NCBI GenBank assembly: GCA_026710565.1
Contig: JAPOQV010000224.1
Coordinates: 1-27,635 of the forward strand
Reading direction: 5' to 3'
Length of the DNA stretch: 27,635 bases
Origin: Spirochaetaceae bacterium
Lineage (GTDB): Bacteria > Spirochaetota > Spirochaetia > SZUA-6 > Bin103
Shown here: piece after piece, positions 1 through 7,252 of the stretch
Layout of the letters: every line of letters begins with the position of its first letter
Position numbering within the stretch: position 1 is the first letter of the stretch
Notes under the pieces: generated by a model
Databases searched by the model: none
What the model was told of the DNA's origin: nothing
The model's input: only the letters and a program-made list of their open reading frames with translations
Position numbers and translations under genes: made by a program

Positions 1-599
1 AAGCGGGTCCGGTCGCGGTCGTCGCGGCCGATCGGCAGGTCCACGGTGCCGCCGGCCTGCGGCGGGCGCCCGTCGACCACCGCCAGATATCGCTTGCGTG
101 CGCGCCTCCGGGCGAACTGGCCGGTCAGCGCCAGATGCGCGTGCGGAGACTTTGCGAAGACGATGACTCCCGAGGTCTCCTTGTCCAGCCGATGGACCAC
201 GCCCGGCCTCACCGGCTCGTCCGGGAAGGCATCACGCAGCCGGCGGCAGTGGCCGAGCACGCCGTTCAGGAGGGTGCCGGTGCGGTTGCCCGCCCCCGGG
301 TGGGTTACCACGCCGGCCGGCTTGTCCAGGACGATAGCGTCGCCGTCCTCATGGAGGATCGACAGCTCCATCTCCTCCGGTACCGCCGTCAGCGGCTCCG
401 GGTCGCGGTAGCTGACGGTCACGCGGTCGCCCGGGCACAGGCGCGTCGCCAGCTTCACGGGACGGCCGTTGACGGTGACCACGTCGACGCGTGCGCGCGC
501 CTGACTGCGCGGAAACAGCCCCAGCCCGGTCGCCAGATAGCTGTCCAGCCGCGCGCCGGCGAAGCGCTCGTCCCCGACGACCGTCTCCGACGACCTCAC
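1..599 (-). CDS. RluA/RluD-family 23S rRNA pseudouridine synthase (3' end outside window)
   Basis: This enzyme isomerises specific uridines of ribosomal RNA to pseudouridine in the cytoplasm. The visible 199 residues hold an N-terminal S4-like RNA-binding domain (about residues 10-75, with a SQARARVDVVTVNGRPV-type stretch). The catalytic motif HRLDKETSG follows near residue 147; its Asp is the family nucleophile. The usual RluD length is about 300-330 residues, so roughly a third is missing past the left edge. I chose the GTG at 599 because it forms a 4-bp GTGA overlap with the stop of the upstream membrane-protein gene, which implies translational coupling. It is the last visible gene of the pdxS-pdxT-yggS operon. 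Family assignment is secure; whether it is RluD, RluC or another paralogue cannot be decided from a fragment, so no symbol is given. Confidence 0.93.
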   Translation of the reverse strand, partial: MRSSETVVGDERFAGARLDSYLATGLGLFPRSQARARVDVVTVNGRPVKLATRLCPGDRVTVSYRDPEPLTAVPEEMELSILHEDGDAIVLDKPAGVVTHPGAGNRTGTLLNGVLGHCRRLRDAFPDEPVRPGVVHRLDKETSGVIVFAKSPHAHLALTGQFARRRARKRYLAVVDGRPPQAGGTVDLPIGRDDRDRTR

Positions 600-1027
600 G
601 GGATCCGGCGGTCGGCCGGCGCGACCACGCGCAGGTCGGCGTCGATGAGCGCGATCGCTACCGACAACGCCGCCGCGCCGATAACGATCCCGAGCATCTC
701 CGTCTCCGTAAGCGCCGGACCGCCGCCGATCGGCCGGAAAGGGAACGGACGCACCTCGGGCGCGAAACCGCGCGCGACGTAGCGCGTGTAGTCGTACAGC
801 AGCCGGACGCCGAACAGCGTCAGCGGCAGGGAACCGATCGCCACCACCTCGGCACGGCGCAGCGCGTGCGCCCAGTCCGGGAATTCGGAACGCTCGTACG
901 GAACCGGCTCGAGCAGCGCCGCCGCCCGGTCTCCGTCGGCACCAGCCGATTCCTGGCCCCATGCTGCGCCGGCCACGGCTCCGATCAGCAGCACCGCCGT
1001 CACGCGGCTCATGATCGGCCGCCTCAT
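596..1027 (-). CDS. Small conserved membrane protein of unknown function
   Basis: I do not recognise a named domain. The 143-residue protein has an N-terminal signal-like segment (residues about 5-24, ending near AWGQ). A charged motif with YERSEFPDWAHALRRAE follows at about 43-60. Two hydrophobic segments come next, around residues 60-78 (VVAIGSLPLTLFGVRLLYD) and 108-130. I recall similar short proteins with an EFPxWAxxLRRxE core in spirochaete genomes, but this is from memory. The start is the ATG at 1027, which overlaps the yggS stop as ATGA; an in-frame ATG five codons later (1012) is the alternative. Its own stop overlaps the GTG of the pseudouridine synthase gene. It is therefore translationally embedded in the vitamin B6 operon, but nothing in the sequence tells its job. 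Confidence 0.8.
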   Translation of the reverse strand: MRRPIMSRVTAVLLIGAVAGAAWGQESAGADGDRAAALLEPVPYERSEFPDWAHALRRAEVVAIGSLPLTLFGVRLLYDYTRYVARGFAPEVRPFPFRPIGGGPALTETEMLGIVIGAAALSVAIALIDADLRVVAPADRRIP

Positions 1028-1773
1028 GACGTGGGCCGCGGCCCGAGCAGCGCCGTGCCGAGCCTGACCAGCGTCGCCCCCTCCTCGATCGCCAGCTCGA
1101 AGTCCTGCGACATGCCCATCGACAGCTCCCGGGCGCCGGCGTGGTCGCCGAGGAGGCGTTCGTGGACCGCCCGCAGCCGCGCGAACGACGCACGCACCAC
1201 CGCTTCGTCGTCCGTGTGCGCGCCGATCGTCATGACGCCGCCCAGCGTCAGATGTGGACAGCCTGCGGCGATCTCTTCCGCTGCCGCGAGCAGGTCATCG
1301 GCAGCCCGAAAGCCGGCCTTGGTCGGCTCGCCGGAGGCGTTCAGCTCCAGCAGGATCGGCATCGTCCGGTCGAGCGTCGCGCAGCGTCGCTCCAGGGCGA
1401 CGGCCGTGTGCACGGCGTCGATCGACTGCACCGCATCGAACAGCCGCGCCGCGTCCCTGGCCTTGTTGCGCTGCAGGTGCCCGACCAGGTGCAACTCGTA
1501 CGGCCGCGAGCACCCGTCATGTTTGGAGCGGTCGCCATGCTTGCCCGCCGCCTCCTGCACCCGGTTCTCGCCCAACAGATCCAGTCCGGCGGCGACGGCG
1601 GCCAGCGCGTGATCCACGGGAAAACTCTTGGTCACCGCCATGACCCGGACCGAGTCGGCACGCCGGCCGGCGCGCGCGGCAGCCGCGTCCACGCGCGCCC
1701 GTACCGCGTCGTAGTTGTCGCGGATCCGCTGCACCCGCTCCCGCTCGGCCGCCGACGGGCCCGCGCCGGCCAT
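1024..1773 (-). CDS. YggS/PROSC-family pyridoxal-phosphate homeostasis protein
   Basis: This 249-residue cytoplasmic protein binds pyridoxal 5'-phosphate without acting as a racemase and helps keep the free cofactor pool in balance. It shows the family hallmarks in order: the PLP-lysine region VMAVTKSFP (Lys49), the GENRVQE motif, the HLVGHLQRNK motif, the SID segment, LELNASGEPTKAGF, and near the C-terminus the LSMGMSQDFELAIEEGATLVR stretch with phosphate-binding Ser and Arg residues. The open frame extends far upstream into pdxT, but the ATG at 1773 gives the usual family length and sits 8 nt after the pdxT stop, so I use it. Its place directly behind pdxS-pdxT fits a role in handling the PLP those genes make. 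It ends in an ATGA overlap with the next gene. Confidence 0.95.
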   Translation of the reverse strand: MAGAGPSAAERERVQRIRDNYDAVRARVDAAAARAGRRADSVRVMAVTKSFPVDHALAAVAAGLDLLGENRVQEAAGKHGDRSKHDGCSRPYELHLVGHLQRNKARDAARLFDAVQSIDAVHTAVALERRCATLDRTMPILLELNASGEPTKAGFRAADDLLAAAEEIAAGCPHLTLGGVMTIGAHTDDEAVVRASFARLRAVHERLLGDHAGARELSMGMSQDFELAIEEGATLVRLGTALLGPRPTS

Positions 1774-1781
1774 GCGCGCCG

Positions 1782-2435
1782 TCAGTCGGCCGGCCGAATA
1801 CGGCCTGCGACCGGCGCCCGGGATGCGTGTCCCTGCTGCGCCGCCCCGGCGGACTGACGGCCGCAGGCCCCGAGGAACGAGCAGAAGTATCGATGGAACC
1901 GGTGGTCTCCGGTGAGTTCCGGATGGAACGAGGTCGCCAGCACGGCGCCCTGGCGCACGGCCACCGGACGCCCGTCGGGCAAGGTGGCGACCACCTGAAC
2001 CGCGGAGCCGACCCGCTCCACCGCCGGAGCCCGGATGAAGATGCCGCAGAATGGCGGCGGCCCCAGTTCCCGGACATCCAGGGCCGCCTCGAAGCTGGCT
2101 ACCTGGCGGCCGTAGGCGTTGCGCCGCACGGAAATGTCCATCAGCCGCAGCGGCTCCGGGCGCGGATCCAGCACCTCCGCGGCAAGCACGATCATGCCGG
2201 CACAGGTACCCCACACCGGCATGCCGCCGGTCAGCCGGTCGGAGAGCGGCTCCGCCAGGTCGAACGTGTGCAGCAGGTTGATGATCGTCGTGCTCTCTCC
2301 GCCGGGGATGATCAGCGCGTCGACCGCTTCGAGATGCGCGGCGGTGCGCACCGGTGAGGCAGGCTGGCCGATGGCGGCGAGGGCATGGAGATGCTCACGG
2401 ACGTCGCCCTGCAGCGCCAGGACGCCCACCGCCAT
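1782..2435 (-). CDS. pdxT: Pyridoxal 5'-phosphate synthase glutaminase subunit PdxT
   Basis: PdxT hydrolyses glutamine and feeds ammonia to PdxS in the DXP-independent PLP synthase complex. The class I glutaminase triad is visible: Cys78 in WGTCAGM, and His171 with Glu173 in SFHPEL. Upstream lies the PGGESTT motif (residues 44-50), and GDHRFHRYF follows the catalytic His. The core ends near residue 188. A roughly 29-residue Ala/Gly/Arg-rich tail continues to the stop at 1782, which is longer than the typical 190-200 residue PdxT and may be a lineage extension. The ATG at 2435 lies 3 nt behind the pdxS stop, so the two subunits are almost certainly co-translated. Confidence 0.97.
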   Translation of the reverse strand: MAVGVLALQGDVREHLHALAAIGQPASPVRTAAHLEAVDALIIPGGESTTIINLLHTFDLAEPLSDRLTGGMPVWGTCAGMIVLAAEVLDPRPEPLRLMDISVRRNAYGRQVASFEAALDVRELGPPPFCGIFIRAPAVERVGSAVQVVATLPDGRPVAVRQGAVLATSFHPELTGDHRFHRYFCSFLGACGRQSAGAAQQGHASRAPVAGRIRPAD

Positions 2436-2438
2436 GGG

Positions 2439-3335
2439 CTACCAGCCGCGTACGGCGAGCTGCTCCCCTTCCGGGATCGCCGCCATCTCCAGCCCGCGCA
2501 TGGGCTCTCCCAGCCCGCGCGACACCCCGGCCAGGATGTCCGGATCGTCGTAGTTCGTCGTCGCCTTGACGATCGCCTCCGCCATCCGCTGCGGGTTCTC
2601 GGACTTGAAGATCCCGGAGCCCACGAACACGCCGTCGACGCCCAACTGCATCATCAGCGCCGCGTCCGCCGGCGTGGCGATGCCGCCGGCAGCAAAGTTG
2701 ACCACCGGCAGCGACCCATCGGCGCGCAACCGCGCCACCAACTCGAACGGTGCCTGAATCTCCTTCGCGAATGCAGAAAGCTCGCTGTCGTTCAGGCCCT
2801 GAACCCGTCGCACCGCCTGCAGCACGGTGCGGGCGTGGCGCACCGCCTCGACCACGTTGCCGGTGCCGGCTTCTCCCTTGGTGCGGATCATCGCGGCCCC
2901 TTCGCGGATGCGTCGCAGCGCCTCACCCAGGTTCCGGCAGCCGCACACGAACGGCACCGTGAAGTCGTGCTTCCACACGTGGTTGTCCTCGTCGGCCGGA
3001 GTCAGGACCTCGGACTCGTCGATGTAGTCGATCTCCAGGGCCTGCAGGACCTGCGCTTCGACGAAGTGGCCGATACGGCACTTGGCCATGACCGGAATCG
3101 TGACGGCGCGCTTGATCTCCTCGATCTTGGTCGGATCCGCCATCCGCGCCACGCCACCGGCCTTGCGGATGTCGGCGGGCACCCGTTCGAGCGCCATCAC
3201 CGAGACCGCGCCGGCGTCTTCGGCGATCCTGGCCTGATCGGCGGTGACCACGTCCATGATCACTCCACCCTTCAGCATCTGAGCCAGCCCGGTCTTGACC
3301 GTCCACGTACCGGTATCCTGCATCTCACCCGCCAT
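2439..3335 (-). CDS. pdxS: Pyridoxal 5'-phosphate synthase lyase subunit PdxS
   Basis: PdxS condenses ribose 5-phosphate, glyceraldehyde 3-phosphate and PdxT-derived ammonia to PLP, working as a cytoplasmic dodecamer of TIM barrels. The 298-residue length is typical. Key residues are visible: Asp28 in GGVIMDVV, the first catalytic Lys85 in [10 protein letters not shown], and the second catalytic Lys153 in [10 protein letters not shown]. The GGVARM and [16 protein letters not shown] phosphate-binding segments are also present. The ATG at 3335 is preceded at a good distance by an AGAGGAG-type Shine-Dalgarno sequence. It is the first gene of the five-gene operon running to the left edge, and a TATACT -10-like hexamer lies about 50 nt upstream of its start. 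Confidence 0.98.
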   Translation of the reverse strand: MAGEMQDTGTWTVKTGLAQMLKGGVIMDVVTADQARIAEDAGAVSVMALERVPADIRKAGGVARMADPTKIEEIKRAVTIPVMAKCRIGHFVEAQVLQALEIDYIDESEVLTPADEDNHVWKHDFTVPFVCGCRNLGEALRRIREGAAMIRTKGEAGTGNVVEAVRHARTVLQAVRRVQGLNDSELSAFAKEIQAPFELVARLRADGSLPVVNFAAGGIATPADAALMMQLGVDGVFVGSGIFKSENPQRMAEAIVKATTNYDDPDILAGVSRGLGEPMRGLEMAAIPEGEQLAVRGW

Positions 3336-3384
3336 AGCGAACTCCTCTCACCGGCCGGATCTCGCTCCGGCCCCTGGGAACGAG

Positions 3385-3390
3385 AGTATA
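3385..3390 (-). promoter_or_regulatory. Candidate -10 element for the pdxS operon
   Basis: The minus strand reads TATACT here, 5 of 6 matches to the sigma-70 -10 consensus in a very GC-rich setting. It would place transcription start near 3378, leaving a leader of about 40 nt before the pdxS ATG. I do not see a convincing -35 hexamer at the right distance. The gap between this operon and the DCC-family gene upstream is only about 107 nt, so this is the natural site for an operon promoter. Confidence 0.45.
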
Positions 3391-3406
3391 CGGCCAAGCA
3401 TCCGCT

Positions 3407-3421
3407 CCGGCCTACTGCCGG
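3407..3421 (-). terminator. Short hairpin downstream of the DCC-family gene (weak terminator candidate)
   Basis: The arms CCGGC and GCCGG (3407-3411 and 3417-3421) flank a 5-nt loop, about 21 nt past the stop of the DCC-family gene and just upstream of the pdxS -10 candidate. There is no U-tract, so intrinsic termination is doubtful; the hairpin may be chance in GC-rich DNA. Confidence 0.25.
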
Positions 3422-3442
3422 TCACCGTCGCCGCGGCCCACG

Positions 3443-3862
3443 TCAGTCGAGAACGGCGTCCGGCCGGCGTTCGCTGGCCGGCAGCGGGCACGACTCCACG
3501 CGGCCGAACCACGCGCGGCGGCGGCTGGCGACGAACCGGTAGGCCGCCGCGCGCAGTGGACGGGGCAACAGCAGGGTGCTCCGGGCAAGGAGGGCGAACC
3601 GTCCTCCCATGAGCTGCAGCGTACGTACCACCGCGTCGGCGGCCCGCAACGTCCGCGTCCCCTCCCAGAGCACGACCCACTCGTCCTGCGTCCGGTCCGC
3701 AGGAGTCAGCAGCCGGCGGGCGGTGACACCGGCGAGCGGCGCGACCCGCAGCCTGGCGGCCGCGTCGCCCTGCAGCACGATCCGCGAGAGGCGCCGGCAG
3801 AGTACGCAGTCGCCGTCGACGAACAGGATCGCGAATCCGTCCGCCGCGGTTCGCGCCTTCAT
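3443..3862 (-). CDS. DCC-family thiol-disulfide oxidoreductase-like protein (DUF393)
   Basis: This is a 139-residue protein of the DCC family, named for its Asp-Cys-Cys signature. Residues 12-24 read ILFVDGDCVLCRR, giving the DxxCxxC motif (Cys19 and Cys22) right after the first beta strand, as in thioredoxin-like folds. The family's substrates are poorly defined; thiol-disulfide exchange is predicted. The long open frame upstream is antisense noise. The ATG at 3862 overlaps the stop of the beta-propeller gene as ATGA, so I use it. It is the last gene of the permease operon, and a cysteine-pair protein fits the Cys-rich theme of that operon. The C-terminal half (residues 85-139) is basic and has a WFGRVESCP segment carrying another Cys. 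Confidence 0.85.
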   Translation of the reverse strand: MKARTAADGFAILFVDGDCVLCRRLSRIVLQGDAAARLRVAPLAGVTARRLLTPADRTQDEWVVLWEGTRTLRAADAVVRTLQLMGGRFALLARSTLLLPRPLRAAAYRFVASRRRAWFGRVESCPLPASERRPDAVLD

Positions 3863-5223
3863 GGCAGCCAGCGGGGCGTCGCGGCGCCCGCGATCACCGC
3901 CAGCTCCCGCCCGGCGAGATCGAACACGACCACCTCGGGCTCGGGGAACGCCACGTCCAGCCGTGAACGCTGCGCCGCCAGCAGCTCTCCGCCGGGTGCG
4001 AACACGATCTCCCGATACGTGAGTCCCGGCGCGGCGGCCAACGGCTCCGCCTCGAACTGCGGCCCGCCCGCGTCGGTTGCCAACCACACCTGCTCCCCTT
4101 CGCCGGCTGCCCGGATGAACGCGAAGCGATCGCCGCCCGGCGCCCACACCGGCGCTCGGTCGGCGCCCTGTTCGGGCTCGAGTGCCCGGCGCACCGTGAG
4201 GTCGGTGAGGTCGATCGTTATCAGAAGGTCCACGGCGCGGCCTGCTGCCCCCTCGCGCAGGTCGGATGTGAGGATCTGCCGCGCTCCGGGACGCCACGAC
4301 CCCGGAGCCGCTGCCCGCGTCGGGATGAGCACCGTACGGCCGTCGGCCACGTTGACGACGCGCAAGCCCCCTTCCACGGGCGACACGAACGCCACCCACG
4401 CTCCGTCGTCCGACCAGCGCGGGTCGAAACCGATCACTTCCTGTTCCATGAGCGGCCACTGGTCACCGGTGACAGGATCCAGCAGCCAGGGACGCGGCGG
4501 CAACGGCAGCCGGCGCCGGGAGAAGACGATGGTCGCCCCGTCGGGCGCCCAACGGGCCGCGCTGCACTCCGCCCCGCCGCAGCCCAGCAGTTCGCGCTGG
4601 CCCGTCGAGTCGATCAGCCAGAGGTCCGCGGCGAACACGTCGGTGCCCAGCGTGACGACCAGCGAGCCGCCGTCCGGCGACTGGTGGAAGTCGCGCACCG
4701 GCCGCTCGAACGACGCCAGCGTCCGCTCGGCGCCGGCTTCCGGCGTGCCGCCTGCCGGCGGCTCTCCTTCGCCCGCGGCCACGACACGGGCGGCGATCCG
4801 GGTCCGCTCCGCCGCTCCGTCGGCCACGTAGGCGACTCGCAGCGCCCCGGTGTCGAAGCTCCATTCGACCGGGCCGCGCAGACGGCGGCCGGACGCTGCC
4901 CGCACCGACCGGTCGAGCCGCACCGTGTAGCGCGTGCGCGCGGACAGCGTGCGCTCGGGATCGAAGCGCAGGGTGCGGCTGCCCCAGCGCAGCGACCCGT
5001 CGACGTGAGGCTCGATCGCCACGGCCGACGACCGCGCGGCCGGATCGATCGCCTCCGAGAACCGCACCTCGATCGTCGCCAGCGTGGAGACCTGCTCGGC
5101 CCCGCGCGCCGGCGTCAGGGAGACGACCCGCAGGCCGACGCGGTCGCCCGCGACGGACGCCGCCACCGCGACGACCGCGGCCACGCCGAGGGTGGCCAGC
5201 GCGTGCCGGTCCAGCGGCCGCAT
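3859..5223 (-). CDS. Exported Big_5 (Ig-like) plus TolB-type beta-propeller protein
   Basis: The 454-residue product starts with a short basic end and a hydrophobic signal or anchor (residues about 7-27). An Ig-like Big_5 domain follows at about 30-135, with LTPARGAEQVSTLATIEVRF, SEAIDP and a closing VEWSFDTG strand. The rest is made of WD40/PD40-like repeats such as DFHQSPDGGSLVV, ARWAPDGATIVFSR, DPRWSDDGAWVAFVS, PVWAPGGDRFAFIR and IVFAPGGELLAAQ. Such proteins usually sit outside the cytoplasmic membrane and bind partners or ligands. The start is the ATG at 5223, whose A is also the last base of the upstream TGA stop (TGATG); a longer frame to 5343 lies inside the neighbour. Its stop overlaps the DCC gene. 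The function is unknown; the operon suggests it serves the permease system. Confidence 0.85.
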   Translation of the reverse strand: MRPLDRHALATLGVAAVVAVAASVAGDRVGLRVVSLTPARGAEQVSTLATIEVRFSEAIDPAARSSAVAIEPHVDGSLRWGSRTLRFDPERTLSARTRYTVRLDRSVRAASGRRLRGPVEWSFDTGALRVAYVADGAAERTRIAARVVAAGEGEPPAGGTPEAGAERTLASFERPVRDFHQSPDGGSLVVTLGTDVFAADLWLIDSTGQRELLGCGGAECSAARWAPDGATIVFSRRRLPLPPRPWLLDPVTGDQWPLMEQEVIGFDPRWSDDGAWVAFVSPVEGGLRVVNVADGRTVLIPTRAAAPGSWRPGARQILTSDLREGAAGRAVDLLITIDLTDLTVRRALEPEQGADRAPVWAPGGDRFAFIRAAGEGEQVWLATDAGGPQFEAEPLAAAPGLTYREIVFAPGGELLAAQRSRLDVAFPEPEVVVFDLAGRELAVIAGAATPRWLP

Positions 5224-5975
5224 CAGTAGTAGAGATAAGGCACCGGCGGCGGATCGATCCGGCTCACTTCCACGGCGGCCAGGACCGGAGTCCGTTCGCC
5301 GTCGATCTCGTCCACCTTGAAGCGGCCCCGGACCGTCAGCCACTGGTCGTCCGGCACCAGCGCGAGATCCCCAGCCTCGGCGACGATCCCGATCGCCATC
5401 GCGTCCGCCACGCAGCAGCTCAGCAAGAAACGGGTCAGTCGCACCTGGTTCGCGCGGAGGGTGGCATCGCGTGACACGAATCCCGTGATCCGCGCCTCCT
5501 GCCCGGCGAACCGGTCCGGGTCATCCGCAACGTGGAACTCCACCAGCCAGTCCAGCATCGATCGACCCAACGCCTCCGAGGCGGCGCTCCGCGTTGCCCG
5601 CCCCGCCGTCGTCGACTGCAGGGCGGTCGGCGGGAGACTGGCCACGGCAACCTCCCGGTTGCCGAGTGCCGCCGACCCCAGGGGCTGCTCCGGCGCCAGC
5701 CCGAAGGCCACCGGAAGCGCGAGCACCGCCAGGGCGCTCCAGCTCACGCGCACGCCGTGCACGGGCCGGCCGGCATGGCGGGCACCGCGCCAGGCGGTTC
5801 CCGCCAGCGCCAGCGCCATCGCGCCGAGGCCGGCCACCGCAACCCAGGTGAGCCACGCATAGCGCTGGTTGATGTAGTAGACCAGCGTGCCGGACAGCAG
5901 GCGGTGCAGCAGGATCGCGACGATCCCGTACAGCACGACGGCCGCCAGCAGCCGCGGCCGGTCAAGCCCGCGCAT
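5223..5975 (-). CDS. TIGR03943/YcgQ-family membrane protein (permease partner)
   Basis: This 250-residue protein resembles the YcgQ/TIGR03943 family, which is normally encoded beside a UPF0718 permease, as here. Three hydrophobic segments are visible (residues about 9-28, 38-60 and 78-93). A soluble C-terminal domain follows, with a beta-rich ITGFVSRD segment and the conserved-looking LSCCVADAMAIGIV (Cys187-Cys188). Further on are DDQWLTVRGRF and a PVPYLYY end, both typical of the family in my recollection. Members are often linked to zinc or other metal homeostasis, but the biochemistry is unproven. The ATG at 5975 lies 2 nt after the permease stop. The CC pair fits a metal or thiol role. 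Confidence 0.85.
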   Translation of the reverse strand: MRGLDRPRLLAAVVLYGIVAILLHRLLSGTLVYYINQRYAWLTWVAVAGLGAMALALAGTAWRGARHAGRPVHGVRVSWSALAVLALPVAFGLAPEQPLGSAALGNREVAVASLPPTALQSTTAGRATRSAASEALGRSMLDWLVEFHVADDPDRFAGQEARITGFVSRDATLRANQVRLTRFLLSCCVADAMAIGIVAEAGDLALVPDDQWLTVRGRFKVDEIDGERTPVLAAVEVSRIDPPPVPYLYY

Positions 5976-5977
5976 GC

Positions 5978-7108
5978 TCACGCCCACGGAACCAGGTTGT
6001 GCACGATGAGTGCGGTCGCGAAGGTCAGGACCAGCGGCAGCACGACCAGGTAGACGACGGCCCGGGTGCGGAAGACGCTCAGGAACAGCAGAGTGCTCTT
6101 GACGTCCACCATCGGGCCGAACACCAGGAACGCCAGGATCGCCGCCGGCGCGAAGGTGTTGGTGAACGCCAGCGCAAGGAAGGCGTCGACGGAGGAGCAC
6201 ACCGAGAGCAGGTAGCCGAGCCCGAGCATGGTGGCCACCGACGCGGGACCGCCGCGGCCGATGTCCATGAGTACGGACTGCGGCATCAGGGTCTGCAGCA
6301 GGGCGGCCAGGCCGCAGCCGATGACCAGGTAGCGGCCCATGTCGAACAGGTCGGCCGATCCGTGCAGCAGCGCGTCGCGCGCGAAGGATCCGACGCTGCG
6401 CCGGCGCTCGTGCGCCGGCCGGTCACCAGGGGCGTGCTCATGCTCGTGATGGTGCGCGTCATGCTCGTGATGGTGCGCGTGGCCGCTCCCGGCGGTGCGG
6501 GCTTCGCCCTCCACGCGGTCGGCGGCCAGCAGGATGTCTGCGGGACGAGCCCGGCGAAACGCGGCGGCGACCGCTGTCGCGACCACCAGCGTGAGCGCCA
6601 GGCGGCCGATGAGCATCCAGCCGAACCCGAACGCCGTGGCCGTGCTGGCAATCACGACCGGATTGAGGACCGGGGCGCCGAGCAGGAAGGCGATCGCTAC
6701 CGGCGGCGGGAGTCCCTTGCTCAACAGCCGGCGCACGACCAGCACCACGCCGCACTCGCAGACCGGAAATACCATCCCCAGCGCCGCGCCGGCGAGCACG
6801 CCCGCGCCGGCCCGCCTGGGCACAAAGCGGGCAAGCGTCCGCGTGCTCACCGTCATCTCGATCACGCCGGACAGCAGCGCCCCGATCGCCACGAACGGCA
6901 CCGCCTCGATGAAGATGCCGAGGAAGATGGTCGTGAACGCCTGCACCCGGTCGGACCACGTCACCGGATCGAACGCCTGCTCCGCGGTCGGCGTGCGCAG
7001 CGCTCGCCCTGCGAGCGCCGCGCCCAGCACTACCGCCCCGACGCCGACCGCGAACAGAAACCAGCCTCGGAGCGAACGCCGTACCGCGGCCACCGGATGG
7101 GTGCTCAT
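5978..7108 (-). CDS. UPF0718/YraQ-ArsP-type membrane permease with His-rich loop
   Basis: This is a polytopic membrane protein of 376 residues. Two hydrophobic halves (about residues 15-185 and 245-376) are joined by a hydrophilic loop. The first half has the family-like segment FPVCECGVVLVVRRLLSKG (Cys117, Cys119) followed by FLLGAPVLNPVV. The second half has LSVCSSVDAFLALAF and FLVFGPMVDVK. The loop holds a striking histidine cluster at residues 210-225 made of two seven-residue units (AHHHEHD, AHHHEHE), typical of zinc, nickel or copper sensing loops. The family includes ArsP organoarsenical exporters and YraQ/YcgR proteins; the substrate here is unknown. The ATG at 7108 lies just 7 nt after tRNA-Val with no clear Shine-Dalgarno sequence, so the exact start deserves caution. 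It heads the four-gene operon. Confidence 0.9.
   Translation of the reverse strand: MSTHPVAAVRRSLRGWFLFAVGVGAVVLGAALAGRALRTPTAEQAFDPVTWSDRVQAFTTIFLGIFIEAVPFVAIGALLSGVIEMTVSTRTLARFVPRRAGAGVLAGAALGMVFPVCECGVVLVVRRLLSKGLPPPVAIAFLLGAPVLNPVVIASTATAFGFGWMLIGRLALTLVVATAVAAAFRRARPADILLAADRVEGEARTAGSGHAHHHEHDAHHHEHEHAPGDRPAHERRRSVGSFARDALLHGSADLFDMGRYLVIGCGLAALLQTLMPQSVLMDIGRGGPASVATMLGLGYLLSVCSSVDAFLALAFTNTFAPAAILAFLVFGPMVDVKSTLLFLSVFRTRAVVYLVVLPLVLTFATALIVHNLVPWA
6439..6480. repeat. Two perfect 21-bp tandem repeats encoding the His-rich loop
   Basis: Positions 6439-6459 and 6460-6480 are identical. Read on the minus strand they encode the two His-rich heptads of the permease loop. Since 21 is a multiple of three, gain or loss of a unit changes the number of His-rich repeats without breaking the frame. 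Confidence 0.9.
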
Positions 7109-7115
7109 ATCGTGA

Positions 7116-7188
7116 TGGGCGGTGGCGGGCTCGAACCGCCGACCTCCTGGGTGTAAACCAGGCGCTCTTCCAACTGAGCCAACCGCCC
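7116..7188 (-). tRNA. tRNA-Val (anticodon TAC)
   Basis: The minus strand folds into a full cloverleaf. The acceptor arms are GGGCGGT and ACCGCCC, the D-stem is GCTC/GAGC, the anticodon stem CCTGG/CCAGG has the loop TTTACAC (anticodon TAC, reading GUA), and the T-arm is GGCGG/CCGCC with loop TTCGAGC. The discriminator is A and no CCA is encoded, since TCA follows. It is 73 nt long and lies immediately upstream of the permease gene in the same direction. Confidence 0.96.
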
Positions 7189-7236
7189 TGCCGGCCGTTC
7201 CCGGCGGGCGCCATTGTGGTACGCCCGGCGTGTGGC

Positions 7237-7244
7237 AGTATAGT
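7237..7244. promoter_or_regulatory. Overlapping divergent -10 elements between tRNA-Val and the amidase gene
   Basis: The 8-bp stretch AGTATAGT gives a -10-like TATAGT on the plus strand (7239-7244) and TATACT on the minus strand (7242-7237). The plus reading would start transcription at about 7251, only a base or two before the amidase ATG at 7253. The minus reading would start about 40 nt before tRNA-Val. No strong -35 is seen for either; TTGTGG at 7214-7219 is the closest for the plus strand but the spacer is 19 nt. Confidence 0.4.
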
Positions 7245-7252
7245 GGCAGCGG

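Noticed and set aside
135..782. Plus-strand frame across the left edge
   Set aside because: The minus strand encodes a pseudouridine synthase with the HRLDKETSG motif and a coupled membrane protein; the plus frame is their shadow.
5999..7156. 385-residue plus-strand reading frame rich in His, Glu, Arg and Gln
   Set aside because: It is antisense to the permease gene and crosses tRNA-Val.
7116..7188. tRNA-Val as an integration site for a mobile element
   Set aside because: No integrase, no repeat of the tRNA 3' end and no foreign-looking genes lie nearby.
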